In this document: positions 34,590-46,560 of the stretch, piece by piece | Numbering within the stretch: position 1 is the stretch's first letter | Layout: every line of letters starts with the position of its first letter | Assembly (NCBI GenBank): GCA_007258455.2 | Contig: VDFB02270651.1 | Location: forward strand, 488,849,288 to 488,913,287 | Length of the DNA: 64,000 nt | Reading direction: 5' to 3' | Source: Sequoia sempervirens | Taxonomy: Eukaryota; Streptophyta; Pinopsida; Cupressales; Cupressaceae | The notes under the pieces: generated by a model | Databases searched by the model: none | The model's input: the letters and a program-made list of their open reading frames with translations, nothing else | Told to the model about the DNA's origin: nothing | Made by a program: the position numbers and the translations under genes

Positions 34590-36990
34590 ATGTCAAGTAG
34601 ACGAGGTTACATGCCTTCACAACTAGATGAGCTTCAAGAGTAGGTTGCATGTGGTGAGATATATCATGAAGTGAATCAATTTTGTAACTTTCACTTAGTT
34701 ATTTTGCAATGATTTATTGATTTTTAATGTATTTATAGGTTAATTTGTGGTTATGGATTTTTTTTTTGCAAAGTTTCCCCTTTTTTGCAGTGTCCCTTTT
34801 GTTCACCAAGTGTCTTGTCTCTTCACAATGTGTCCCATTTCTTTGTGAAGTGTCTGAAAAGGGTTCTAAAGTGTCTAGGGTCTTTAGGAAAGCACACTTA
34901 CATGATGAATAATGTAAAACTTAAAGATATTAGATGAATTTTTAGACCATATTGTTGTGATTGTAATAGGTACCTACCTGATCATGACAATAGCTATGGG
35001 GGAGACATATAAGTTTTCTTACAGACTTAGCTCCAACACTCTCAACAGAGGAGATAGAGCATCTTTATGTATTAGGAATCTATTGGGAATATCTTATGCC
35101 ACCTATGAGATACCACAATGTCAAGCTAATGGGCCTATGCAAGCACTAGAATGTCGATACATGTATGTTTCACCTCCCAACCAAGGAGATGACCATCACT
35201 TTATAGAATGTACACCAAATTCTTTGAGTTCCTATTAGGGGAGAATGGGTATACTTGTGAGGAGATCAGTCATTTCATGATAAGAAGGTGGAAATACAAT
35301 ACTACCTTGATGGACCTATTCATGATGAGCACGTGAGCACAAATCAAGCTACTGATGCTACTATATTTGTGAGGCCCCATAGTGAGATGGATTATGATGC
35401 ACATGGTGGCACTTGTACTCAATCTAGATGGAGGATTGTTTCACTTGATTCCTAAGATTGCATAGCATAGGATGGTCTACACTTGGGGATGTTGTTTCCT
35501 AGTGCATCTTTATTATGATCTAGGTCAAAAAAAAAATTAGGAGATACACAACACGGTGAACTACATGCTTTTGTAGTTGTGGTGCCCTGAGCATATTACA
35601 TGCAACAATACTATTGATTTCCCATGTGCTATAGCCATAAGATATCCATGAGCCTTTGGCTATCCTCTATGAAACTTGTGGCAATACAAAGACTTGCATT
35701 TTTGTAGGGTGAGATTTGACTAATTAGAGGAAGAAAAGGTCCTTTGGAGACCTTATCTACTTACACTACAATGGCCAAATCCCATAGGGCAGTTGAGAAG
35801 GATGTAGATGGATATATTTTTAGCTAGTCAACATGACTATGTAGTACATTCATTCTATTATGGTTGAGTCATGCAATAACTTGGTAGGTGCAGACACCAC
35901 CGAGAGCATGCCCCTTTATTAGAAGATCAGTGTGGAGTGTCTGAAGGCCAGGTGATACCATATGAATCACTATAGGCCATGTTGTCTAGAGTGAATCTAA
36001 TGATTCAAATCATGATTGGCCACTAGTCTCTAATGTTGATGACATTGGAAGCACAGATGAGCATGAGGAGTGGTGGTCAGTGACATTACCGGCTCTTGTA
36101 TTTATGATGGACATCCCTATAGGTGATGCACAACCAACACCAGTTGAGGGAGATGAGGCAAAGGATAGGGAAAAGGATGTATGATATAGGGTTGTAGATA
36201 TATTCATTTATTTTATAGATGATGAGTATGATTCAAATGTCAATCTTGACTATGAGGGCTAGGATGGGGGAGACGAGGATGAGGATGAGGAGGAGTATGA
36301 GGAGGATCCACCCCTAAGTGAGGGTGATGAGGTAGAAATTAAGGATCAAAATGATTGGGGAGACTCCTCACACACTTGTGTGACCAGATCACATCTAGTA
36401 GCCACAACAAACATTGGTACCCATGGTTATGAAGAGGCTGTCACATCCTCCATGGCCCCCCATAGAGGATGAGGTTGATATCCCTTAGCTAACATATAAG
36501 TGATGATTTTTGATTGTATGCATGTAATTTAGTGCTTGTGCTTTATATATATATCATGATGATGTTTACTAATTGTGTATTGTGTCTACCTTGTAGGAGT
36601 GATGAGGGATTGGTAAGAGTTCTATAATCAAGCTGTTGCAGAGATAGTACCTAATACATTGAGGAGGAGGAGATGGACCCTGATTATGTGCCCCCATTGA
36701 TTGTGGAGGAGGATCTAGATTCACTCAAACCTTTCGTGAGGCTACAAGAAGCTTAGGAGAGTGTGAGGAGATGACTCCATGGAGCTGAGACCATAGGATA
36801 GTCATCCTAGACTCCAACAGAGGTGGAGAGATTGCATACAAAGGTAGCACGACTATGGTTAGAGAGGGATCATATAGCAGAGGAGGATCATGTGGCTCTT
36901 GGGTGAGTGTAGGGTCTAGAGTTTGCACTCAGAGTCAATGGATAGTGATCATGATCACACATGACCATCTCACAATGTTCAAGTACTAGA
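34590..36990 (+). pseudogene. PMD gene in element F, antisense to the element
   Basis: Same three-exon design as at 22449. Exon 1 (34590-34670) reads MSSRRGYMPSQLDELQE. Intron 1 (34671-34969) ends TTGTAATAG|G. Exon 2 (34970-36499) gives eroded PMD sequence with FPCAIAI and LWRPYLLTLQWPN, followed by an acidic tail with runs of Asp/Glu near 36270-36310. Intron 2 (36500-36596) ends ACCTTGTAG|G. Exon 3 ends near 36990. Stops and frameshifts are frequent, so it is a pseudogene. Keeping identical intron positions in two element copies means the element family carried the spliced gene when it moved. In antisense its introns escape splicing of the genomic RNA. The biological role of PMD here is not known. 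Confidence 0.6.
34780..34880 (+). repeat. 20-bp-period tandem repeat in PMD intron 1 (F)
   Basis: GTGTC cores at 34790, 34810, 34830, 34850 and 34871, with a degenerate unit near 34773. Same period and same intron as in G1. Confidence 0.8.
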
Positions 36991-37544
36991 TCACAGCACC
37001 AGAGCTCAAGGGTTCTAGTTCTTACAGACCTTAGTGATAGTGTATATTGTGATGAGATGTACATAAAACTTTGGATATATATATATATATGTATGTATAT
37101 ATATATATATATCGATATGAGCATTTGATGTTTGGTAATATGTCTTAATATGTTTGAATGTTAAATGGAAATGTGATTAATTAAATAACTGGTTGTAAAA
37201 TTATTTAATTAATTTCTACATGATTTAACATGATTAATGTGATCTAGTGTAAAACATATTTTAGTTTCACTTTAGATACATCATTGTTATTTGAAGGAGG
37301 GTATGTTAAATTAGATACACCTATAATTCATATAAGGATCAAGCTTAAAATAACACTAGAGTGAATAGTATGAAACCTTAAGTAATTATAAAAATAACTT
37401 AAATAATTACCTTAGGGTTCAAGAAAAACACATGATCATTTGTTGAGAATGAAGCAATGTGAAAGTATTTAGAATGTAACCAAATAACTTTAGACAACAA
37501 TACTTTATCTTTCATACTATTCAAAGAGACTAGAGGTAATACCA
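36991..37544. other. AT-rich spacer with TA microsatellite
   Basis: Contains (TA)n at about 37075-37114. Otherwise it matches the G1 spacer 31331-31829. No gene. Confidence 0.5.
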
Positions 37545-38530
37545 TCATAGATGTGCAACATTAATGGGTTCCTTAAGGGGTGTGCCATCTAATTTTCTTA
37601 ACATGTATGCACCAAACCCAAAAGCTTTATCAATGATGTAAGGTCCTAACCAATTAGAACTGAATTTTTCGCATTCGTTTGGGTCGGCATTGACGTTACA
37701 CTGATTAGTAGAGAGAACTAAGTCACCCTTTTGGAACAATCGAGGGATAACATTAAGGATGTAATGTTTATGTTTTCGTTTGTAATAAGCTTGAAGGTGT
37801 TTGAGAGCATTAATGTGTTGTTCATCAAGCATCTCAAGCTTGTGTAATCACTATTTCTTATAATGTGGTTCATCAACAAGTGCTTGAAGAGAAATTCTTA
37901 GTGTCACTACCATAGACCAAATTATAAGGTGTGGTCCTTGTGGAAGATCAAACACTTGTACAATAAACCCAAAGTGCATAATGCAATTTTATGTGCCAAT
38001 CCCTATGATTTTTGTTAATAATTTTCTTCAAAATTTTATCAAGAAATTTGTTAGTGGATTTAGCTTGACCATTGGATTGCAAGTAATAAGGTGTCAAAAA
38101 AGGATGTTCGATATCAAATGTCTCCAAAAATTTCTTCACTTCATTAAATTCTTAAATGGTGTACCATTATCAGAGACTAACATGGAATGAAGACCAAAGT
38201 GAGCAATAATGTGTTCAAGAATGAAATGACATATTACCTCAGCTATGGTAGATTAAAGAGTAATAGCCTCTACCCATTTTGTGAAATAATTAGTTGCAGT
38301 GATAATAAAGGTATGTCTAGCAGAAGAGGGAGGTGTAATTTTTCCTATAATGTCCAACCCCCAAACCACAAAGGGCCATATCAAAAGTTGAGTTTGAATT
38401 TCACTAGCAGGAGCATGATGCAAATTGCTATGTTCTTGACATTTATGACATTTGTGAATGTAATCAAAGCAATCACATTCAATGTTGTGCAAATAATACC
38501 TAATACATATAAGCTTTTGAACCAAAATTT
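37545..38530 (-). pseudogene. Gypsy integrase of element F
   Basis: The minus strand gives the zinc-binding end CHKCQEHSNL, then WGLDIIGKITPPSS (first catalytic Asp), TNYFTKWVEAITL, SDNGTPFKN (second Asp) and TPYYLQSNGQAKSTNK. In the last, the catalytic Glu (GQAEA in relatives) is Lys, codon near 38062. The C domain has LKHLQAYYKRKHKHY, KGDLVL and KFSSNWLGPYIIDKAFG. Loss of the Glu abolishes DDE catalysis. The domain order after RNase H confirms Ty3/gypsy. Interrupted by stops and frameshifts. Confidence 0.9.
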
Positions 38531-38559
38531 TCCCTCCAAAATGTCCACCAAAAGCACCC

Positions 38560-39243
38560 TCATGGGTTTGGTGAGGTGCTAGAGGTATCTCGAACTTTTT
38601 TAAGTATCAAATTAAGATACCATTGAATGACCGTCGATATAGCATCATACCATTCACTCGATTTTTCCTCATTTTTTGTTAAAACCTCATGTATGTGGCC
38701 ATTAATCGAGAGTTTCATAATAGGGTGGATAGTGAATGTGAAATATTTTGAAGAATCTTGAGGGGAGATAAGAGAAGCAATACTGGCCATTGCATCCACA
38801 AGTTGATTATCTTTGTGTGGGAAGTTATCAATGGTAAATGTCTGAAACTTCTCTAACAAATGCATGATAAGATATTTGTACTTGGATAATTTTTCATTTT
38901 TAGGTTGGTATTTCCCATTGATTTGTTTAATTACTAATTTTGAGTCACCAAAGATCTTAATATATTTGACACCCATTACTAAAGTAGCACGTAACTCAGT
39001 AATTAATGCCTCATATTCATTTGTGTTATTGGTACATAGGAAATTTAATTGATAGGACAAGGGAATATGTTTTCTTGTATATGGGATTAATATAACCTGA
39101 ACATGAGAGCCTATTCTACACATAGATCCATCAAAATAGAGTTCCCATATGTTAGTGTCAAGTTGTAACACTGTATCATTAGGAAAAGAGTGATTACTAG
39201 GTAATGCAAGAGGAGAAGGAGCATTAGCTAAATGGTTGGTCAA
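38560..39243 (-). pseudogene. Archaeal-type RNase H (second RNase H) of element F
   Basis: A 227-codon open stretch. Motifs: WELYFDGSMCRIGSHVQVIL (first catalytic Asp), CTNNTNEYEALITELRATLV (Glu), IFGDSKLVIKQINGKYQ (Asp) and HKDNQLVDAMASIASL (Asp). This arrangement, after the element's own RNase H and before integrase, is the dual RNase H of the plant Tat lineage. It would degrade the RNA strand during reverse transcription. This is one of the longest intact frames in the window, and its catalytic residues appear kept. Confidence 0.85.
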
Positions 39244-39288
39244 GGCATGGCCTTTGATTTCTTTTTGTGAAACATACTTAAGGTCAAA

Positions 39289-39660
39289 CTAAATCAGCAA
39301 CATTACCCATTTAGTGAGATGTCCTGATAGGTAAGTTTTATTGAAGAGGTGTTTGAGAGGATCAAATTTTTTCATGACTTGTATTTCAGCATTTAGTAAA
39401 TAATGTTGCAACTTACTAGTAGCGAATACAAGAGCCAAACATTGTTTTTTGATTGGTGTGTATTGGGTTTCGTAATTGATTAAGGTTTGACTAATGTAAT
39501 AAATAGTATTTTCTTTTCCGTTATCATTTTGTTGAGCCAATAATGTTGCAAGAACATGTGCTAACATGACTATGTAAAGGATAAACAGTTTGTTTGGCAT
39601 AGCAGATTGTAATACAGGTGGAGTTGCAAGGTATTCCTTCAACTTCTCAAAGGCTTATTT
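39289..39660 (-). pseudogene. Gypsy RNase H (original copy) of element F
   Basis: Reads LATPPVLQSAMPNKLFILYI, NTIYYISQTLINYETQYTPI, KQCLALVFATSKLQHYLLNA and DPLKHLFNKTYLSGHLTKW. The expected acidic D/E at the first motif (LYI-x-AS) is eroded, in keeping with the known degeneration of the original RNase H when a second one is present. Confidence 0.85.
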
Positions 39661-40600
39661 ACAATCCTTGTTCCAATCAAAATATACATGTTTGAGGATA
39701 TGTGTGAAAGGTAAAGTTTGATCAGCTAAGGAGGTGACAAAATGACAAAGAGCTTGAATTGTTCCTTATAACGTGCACAATTCATAAATACTTTGAGGAT
39801 GTGACAAGTTGATTATCACATCAATTTTTTTTGTGTCCACCTCAATGCCTCTGAGAGATATGATGAACCCTAAGATTTTACCACTATCTATGCCGAAGAC
39901 ACTTTTTTGGATTGAGTCTCATGTTATATTTCTGCATGCGTTCAAATATTTGTCGAAGGACATTCACATTGTCTTGTCTTGTCTTGTTAAGGATTGGACA
40001 AGGATTTCATCAACATAATCTTCCAACATTTTATGTATATAATCACAAAATATCAATGTCATCACTCTTTGATAAGTGGCATCTACATTCTTTAATCTAA
40101 AAGGCATCATGACCCAACAAAATTTTCCTTAAATAGTTGTGAATGCTATCTTGTAGTGATCTTGTGGGTTTATGAAAAATTGATTATAACTAGAAAATCC
40201 ATCCATGAATGACAACAAAGCATGTCCAATAGTTGAATCCATAATCATGTCTATATTAGGAAGAGGAAAATCATATTTTAAGGAAGCTTTATTCAAGTCA
40301 TGAAAGTTTGTGCATATCCTAATACAATTATCAGGTTTAGCAATTGTGACAATGTTTGAGATCCAAGGAGAATAATCAATAGGTCCAATGAAGCCTATAT
40401 CAAGGAGTTTCTCAATTTCTCCTTTAACATGCAACACTATCTTAGGATTCATTTTTTCTATCTTTTTTCAATTAGGCTTAGCCTTTTCAGCAAGAAAAAT
40501 GTTATGAGTGACTAATTATATTTTTGGGTCTATTCTTGGCATACCAGAATATTTCCAAGCAAATTTTTTAGGAAAATCATGAAGTAAAGTTGTAATTTCC
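39661..40600 (-). pseudogene. Gypsy reverse transcriptase of element F
   Basis: The lead-in KKFAWKYSGMPRIDPKI is typical upstream sequence. Motifs: EIEKLLDIGFIGPIDYSPWI, VTIAKPDNCIRICTNFHDLN, LPNIDMIMDSTIGHALLSFM and DGFSSYNQFF (catalytic Asp). After a frameshift comes a YVDE box (about 40005-40020) where YVDD is expected, so one catalytic Asp is Glu. It copies RNA to DNA in active relatives. Stops and shifts follow up to the RNase H. Confidence 0.85.
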
Positions 40601-41526
40601 TCTTGTTCTTCATTGTCAATCTTAATAATTTTTTCTTTATCATCAATATTCATTGGCACATCAATTGTATCTCCTAAGGGGAGTGCATTAGACTTAGGAG
40701 TTTTAGGATCATATGGTTCTTCATGAATATCACTATCTTTGTGCTTGGTACTTATCATGGCAAATGTAAATTTTCTCATGGAATAAGATGGTCTATCAAA
40801 AGCTCCTAATAGTTGTTTCAATGCTTCATAAATTTCAACATACTCCTAGGATTGTGGTGAATCCATGTTAAGAAATTAAGGATGCTTTAGTGTAAGATTA
40901 ATTCCTTGTTTACACGAGATGGTGTTGATGTTGAGTGATGGACATTGAGTTGCTTTTGTTGTGTTAGAAAAAGAATATCCCAAACCAGTCTTGGTCTCTT
41001 GTGTATTAGGTTCAATAGGGACACAAATTCCTTGTTCATTCTTTCAACATCCTTTACCATTATATCCCAATTATTTTACAATTTCATAACCCCAACCATA
41101 AATTCGTTCCATTTTCATTGGATTGGGTGCACGTTGATAATATATCTCATCAAAATTTGTTGTGTAAGTAGTATTTTCTACCAAAGTAGATGGGGTAAAT
41201 GTTGGGGAGGATTTATCCAAGAGATGTCATAACTGTTGATTGTTCTTTTTTTTCATCCTCTTTGCGTGTAAGTATGTATTCATCCATGAATGAAGGTGTG
41301 AATTCTAAGGTACCCCAATCATCAACTAATAATTTAGAGATAGATTCTGCATCTTGTTTATTAGTCTCAAGATGTTCTATATAAGATGTTGGAATTAAAG
41401 GATTAAGAGGACTTGTTGTTCCTTTTTCAAATTGTAAGAAACTTTCTAGCTCAGGGTCTATTTAACTTGATAATTTTTTTATTATAGACATATTTCATTA
41501 CTCCATGAAGGGTGAAAGGTACCACC
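40601..41526 (-). pseudogene. Protease-RT linker of element F
   Basis: A poorly conserved polar stretch (MKQLLGAFDRPSYSMRKFTF and an acidic segment IDNEEQEEITTLL). At its upstream end it reads PFTLHGVMKYVYNKKIIKL, the continuation of the protease-region motif LGRPW that is cut by element D at 41526. Confidence 0.6.
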
Positions 41527-41871
41527 TGTAGAAGTTGAAAAGCCAACTTCATAGTCCCTAGGAATCACCTCCAAGCAATCACCTATCACATGCAACAAAT
41601 ATTCAGAACAAAAAAGAAAGATGTTCTATAAACCCTCAGAGCAAGTTTGTGCAAGAAAAAATCAGCATAATTATTATTGAAAGTAATTTATTTACAAAAT
41701 AATACAAAAGCCTTCAAAAAGGAAATAATGTAAAACCTTAATCTTATCTTGAGAAAAAATACAACTCAATAAGATAAGGATAATAATTAAATAATAATTA
41801 TCCTAGGAAATAAAAAAAATGCCTAAGTCAACTTATGCTAAAGTGTAATTAAATAATTAATTACACCAATA
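41527..41871 (-). repeat. 3' LTR of element D
   Basis: The plus strand runs from TGTAGAAGTTGAAAAGCC to ATTACACCAATA. Directly beyond it, minus ATGGGGGGCT (41872-41881) is the PPT. Confidence 0.85.
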
Positions 41872-42427
41872 GCCCCCCATAAGTGTAGCTTAGGGAGAAG
41901 CAAATTATTATGCAAAGATGAGTCCCGACAGCAAGGCCTGATTAGGTACTCATAAACAAAAGCAATGCAAACTAAATCAAATGGGTTAAAGGAGAAAACC
42001 ACATGGGAACAAAACTCCTCCCCAAAATAGAATGCAATAAACTAAGTGATGAAAGATGGAGGACTCCATAAGACCCCCCAAGAACACCATCCATCACAAA
42101 GATACATGAAAGGACCCCCCCAAAAGAGAGGAAGAAAGAGGCCAAATAGCCCCCCCAGAATGAAGTAGCTCCAATAAGACTGAAGAAACCACATCTCTTG
42201 AAAGAAGTGAGAGGGAAGGGGCTAAATGAAAGAAATATCTGAAGGTGATGTAGATGCAGCCACAGATGTCTCCACAGAAGCAAGTGTGACCTCAACTAAT
42301 GAAGAAGTTGAAGGAGGTAAAGACTCAAGAGTAGCCTCTATAGATGGATGATCAATAGGATCTTGCTGCACTGAAACAAAAGAAGCCACATTGGTAGCCA
42401 CAACAATAGCAACAGGAGGAGGAGGAG
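41872..42427 (-). pseudogene. Residual 3' coding sequence of element D
   Basis: An open minus-strand stretch continues the gag-pre-integrase frame when S2 is removed (NPSIPS | PPPVAIVVATNVASFVS, then Ser/Thr/Pro-rich). It has no integrase or RT motif, so pol was replaced or deleted before the insertion of S2. Confidence 0.45.
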
Positions 42428-43914
42428 TGATAGGGTAGGGTTGGATGAGACACTCATTGTCCCATGCTTTGGGTCTCACCTTGGAAAACCCTTTGGTGTC
42501 ACTCTCCACCTTCTCAACCTATAGGCCCTAATGCTTGTTAGGCACCCCTGGTTCTCCTGGCCAACCCTACTATCATCTTCATTTCCCTAACCAAGCCAAT
42601 CTTGGTGCTCTCTCTGCCAATCTCTCCTTAGCCCTTAATCTTCCTAAGGACTAGCTAAGCCTCCCAAACTTCACTAATTTTATGCAGGGGTGTGGAGGTG
42701 TTTTAAAACATTGTAATCATTCAACTTTTGGTTATGGTCTAACCTTCTTGCTCCAATTCCTGGTCGCTTTCATCAAAACCCTCTTTTGGGGTTAAAAGGG
42801 CTACTAGCCAAGAGCCCCTTTTAGGCCTCCAACTCCGAGTAATCTGGTCTTTGTTCTAAAATATTACAAGAACACCCCATTCTTTCTCTGAGATCCCTAG
42901 TTTATTTGCCTAACTCTCTAAGACTTTTGGAGTTTTGGGCCTTTACCAATCGTACAAAGACAATTATTGAAAATGGCCTAAAACTAGGGTTTTACAAGCC
43001 TTTAACTGGCTGCTTCTAGACTGTCAAAATTTTCCCACACCAAATGGGTTGGTGGAGCCTCCTCCTAACCACCAAACCTTTCCAAGACCCTCAGCTAAAT
43101 TCTCCAAAAGGAAATGTTTCAAAACCTTAACACCCTTGCAATTTAGGTGCCTTGTACTCCTTGTCTTCCCTAGCCGGACTCTGCTTGGCTCACCTAGGGC
43201 AAGACATTGCTAGCCACTCTTGCACACACACAAGCCCTAGAATATACCATATGTACAAGAATGGTTTATAGGCACTATTCCCAAAGGGCCATACAATTTG
43301 TACAATGGGAAAGTGCTCTAGCACCCCATTTGCTCAAATTACCTGGTTCAGGGCAGAAATTGAAAGAAATCAAACTATATACAAACAAATGATGAAAATG
43401 AATCACAAAGGAAATTAGATGGCACAAAAAACTATTATTCTATCCACACTACACTCTACCTACAAAACAGTAATCACATCAATCCATTTAAAGCTCTGTT
43501 ATGCAGCAAAAATCAGAAATATCCTTCAAGAACATTGTTTTTATTCAACTCTCACTATGTTTTCTTAATACCAATCCCTCTAACCCTATTTATAGGTCAA
43601 GGATCACCTTAAATAAGGCTCCTTAATTATTTGTCTTCTTTGGTCGGCCTTCTTCATGACCTAATAGCCAACGTTACCAAATTCCACTGTGTTTTCTAAC
43701 ATTTGACAAGGTTAGCAACTAAAACAAAAATGAGCTTCAAAACTAATTCATCTCTTCACCAATTCTTTCCTAGAGATCAAAAACACCTCTAAGATCACAA
43801 CACAATGGTCAACATGACCTTTATGTAAACAAAATGAAATTATCCTTCTAGATTTCCTATTGACCTATTGAACTGCCTGTTGTTCCTTGTTGTTCCTTAG
43901 GTGCTCCTGCACCA
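42428..43914 (-). mobile_element. Solo LTR S2, nested in element D
   Basis: 1,487 bases flanked by perfect AGGAG (42423-42427 and 43915-43919). On the minus strand it starts TGGTGCAGGAGCACC and ends CCTACCCTATCA. Same family as S1 and S3. This is the fourth level of nesting (G1, F, D, S2). Confidence 0.75.
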
Positions 43915-43919
43915 AGGAG

Positions 43920-44420
43920 ATGGAATGGAAGGATTGAGAAAAAGATCCAAAGTCAGAACACCAATGTTCAAGAAGCCAAATATCTCCTCTGAATGATTAT
44001 GCACACTAGAAGTGTAAGGAACAACTATAGGAATAGAAGCACCATCAGTAGCAAAATTGATGAAGGAATACAACTGAGATGAGTGATCCACTATCCTAGT
44101 AGTAATAACTTCCCTACTCTCCAAGTCTCTGATGATAACTGAATTAGGTGTGAACTCTACATATCTCCCATTGCCTCCATGAGTGATCTGATAAATGGAA
44201 AGAAGGTTGTTTGTCAAGTGAGGGACACAAAAGACATCCTAAAAGGAGTGGCCCCAAAAACTAATAAAACCCTTCCCTATAGCACTCATGTAAGTTTTGT
44301 TTCCCATCAAAATGGGAGACATAGTGCAAGGCTCAAAGGAAGTTAACATAGACTATGAAGATTCCATATGATGAGATGCTCCTAAATCTAGAAGCCATCT
44401 CCCTGATCCAACACCTGAAG
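43920..44420 (-). pseudogene. Copia protease and gag-pre-integrase of element D
   Basis: The protease motif WLLDLGASHHM (about 44369-44400) has Leu in place of Ser of the D-S-G active site. It is followed by TNNLLSIYQITHGGNGRYVE, FTPNSVIIRDLESREVITT and VDHSSQLYSF, the conserved lead-in of copia gag-pre-integrase. The zinc-binding WHxR-x-GH part is eroded (EEIFGFLN). Confidence 0.75.
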
Positions 44421-45405
44421 CAACACAAAGAGAAAGTCCCTTCATATCTGATGAAGTATGTAAACCAGTTTTGCCCCTGCAATGCTGCTCTGAAGAAGAA
44501 AAATGAGGAGAAGAAGAAGATGCAGATATTCTAGAAGGAAAATCAATCTGATGTTTCTGAAGAAGATGTTTCAGCTCATTAATGTCCTTGTAATAATTAT
44601 GTCCTACATGTCCTTCCCTGTTGCAATATGCACATGTAGTCTTCTCCTTCCTAGATGATTTCCCCTTAGAAAAGGAAGATGAATTTGAGGAATCCTTTTT
44701 TTTCTCATGAGGTTTGGAATCCTTTTGTTTCTATTTCTTGCCTTTTCCTATAGAATCATTATGATCTCTAGGCTCTTGTGATGCAATAAGTTCTTATGAT
44801 GAGGAGGACATTTTCACTATGCCCATGCTAGCTAACTTAGCTTTCTCTCGAGTGAGAGATGAAGCAAATTCATCAAGAGATGGCATAGTGAATCTTGTAC
44901 CAAGTTCATCCATAGTGGCATAAAAGGTAGATACAAAAACTAAATAATTTGTTCCAAGGTTAGAAAGAATGGACAATATCAACTAAGAGTCTTCTTTCTG
45001 AACACCACACTATGACAACTATAATCTAAGTGACTTGATTTTGGTGAAAAAATCCTTGATGTGTCAAAATCCCTAGGATTTAAGATAATAACCTCATTCT
45101 CTGACTAAAACCCTCTGATAGTATCTTGCTTCCCAAACAAAGACTCTAAAGTAGTCTAGATCTCATTAGGTGTAGTGCAAGACTCAATGTGAAAAAGAAG
45201 GTTAGATGAAAGAGACAGACATAATGTACCATAAGCTTCATCACATATATTAAACCACTTTCTCTTTTTAGTAGCACCTATAGGTTCAATTTTTGTACCC
45301 ATGGTTACCCTATACAACCCTTTAATGTTTCAAGTGAATCTCCATTTGTTTTTTCCAACCAAAATAGTTGAATGGAGTAAGGGGTGCAATGTTATGTAAA
45401 TCCAT
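44421..45405 (-). pseudogene. Copia gag of element D
   Basis: The start ATG is at 45405-45403: MDLHNIAPLTPFNYFGWKKQ, matching the F-x-G-x-W-x-W/K-x-x-ME start of copia gag. Later come FNICDEAYGTLCLSLSSNL, ILSILSNLGTNYLVFVSTFY, MPSLDEFASSLTREKAKL and a zinc knuckle CAYCNREGHVGHNY (about 44636-44598, last Cys replaced by Tyr). Several frameshifts and stops. Gag binds and packages the RNA. Confidence 0.75.
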
Positions 45406-46544
45406 GGTAGAAAAACAACAATATATACTCAAAAATAAAAAAATATTCATCTTTGATCTCAAAAAATACCCCTAATTGCACACTTCCCAAGAAAATAACT
45501 TAGAAAGTAAAGGCTAAGTTTTGACAAAAAAATTACATACCTATAGAAAATTCTACAAAATTTAGGTCTAAGATCTGAGAAGAGGTCGGAAGCAGCTTTC
45601 CAATGCCTATTTGTTTTCAAAAAACTAATAAACAAGGAAAAAGATACGACCTTCAGAGTGAAAACAACAACTTTGACATCATAGGTAGAAAAAGGCATCA
45701 AAATGAAAAAATTAGGAAATCAAACATCCACCATCAAATCCATCATCGAATCATCTTTCCGGTGACTATTCATTTTTGGAAAAATAGCTTTGTTTACAAA
45801 AGTTATGCCAAAACAAAAAAAAGGCCTAAAAAAAGAACTTACACACTAACAAGGTGCAAAAATTTGGCTCCTCCAATTTGGCCCTCAGTCAGCCATATGA
45901 CCAGGCGCTGGCATTTTTTTTTTTTTTAAATCTGTTGGTTTGTGGTTAAGCATGGCCCCTAGTCTCAATAAGACTGATAACAGAGGAAAAGGGTGCTTAA
46001 CCTAGTAGGGAGAGCTTAGTCAGGGCTCCCAGTCCCCTAAGTGACCTCAGGCGGTAGGTTTAATCCCACGGGGGCTAGAGAAATAGGCTAGTGGAGCAGA
46101 GAAAAGCACCAACATAGGAGGAATGGTGCAAGTGGAGGTTGGTGGCCTGCGGGTGGCCACTAGGCTAAGGACCAGTGGCCGCTTGGTGGCATAGAGGCGG
46201 TGCTATGAATTGAACGGGCAACGCAAAACTTTTTTTTAAAAACTTGATTTTTGTTATATATATATATTGATGAAAATTTACCTCGAACAGTGTGCCCTAG
46301 GGTCGTATGGCCTTGGGGCTAATTTTTTTTCCTTTTTTTCAACTTTCGCCTAAATCGATGAAATGAAAGGTGTTTCTAGGGTTTTTGGATGCTCTGATTG
46401 TGATGGTGACATCCGTTTGGTCCCAAAATGCATAGAAAAATTGCATACCCCTAGATCCACAAAAAATAGCCTAGCTTCAAACCCTTGCACAAAAAAAATG
46501 TTATGAGAGAATATCTTCAGATCATGAATAAGCAGCAATAGGTC
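45406..46544 (-). other. 5' leader of element D
   Basis: A long leader with no supported minus-strand ORF. It contains a poly-T run (45909-45922), the SINE-like segment described separately and a TA microsatellite near 46254-46268. Confidence 0.4.
45940..46220 (+). mobile_element. Possible tRNA-derived SINE
   Basis: TAACCTAGTAGG (45998-46009) fits the pol III A box TRGCNNAGYNGG at all but one position. GGTTTAATCCC (46057-46067), followed by CACGGGGGC, fits a B box. They are 48 bases apart, and the segment is richer in G+C than its surroundings. Ends and duplications are not resolved. Confidence 0.35.
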
Positions 46545-46560
46545 TAGAGCTTTGATACCA
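46545..46560 (-). promoter_or_regulatory. Primer binding site of element D
   Basis: The minus strand reads TGGTATCAAAGCTCTA next to the 5' LTR, a Met-tRNA-type copia PBS with one change. Confidence 0.8.
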
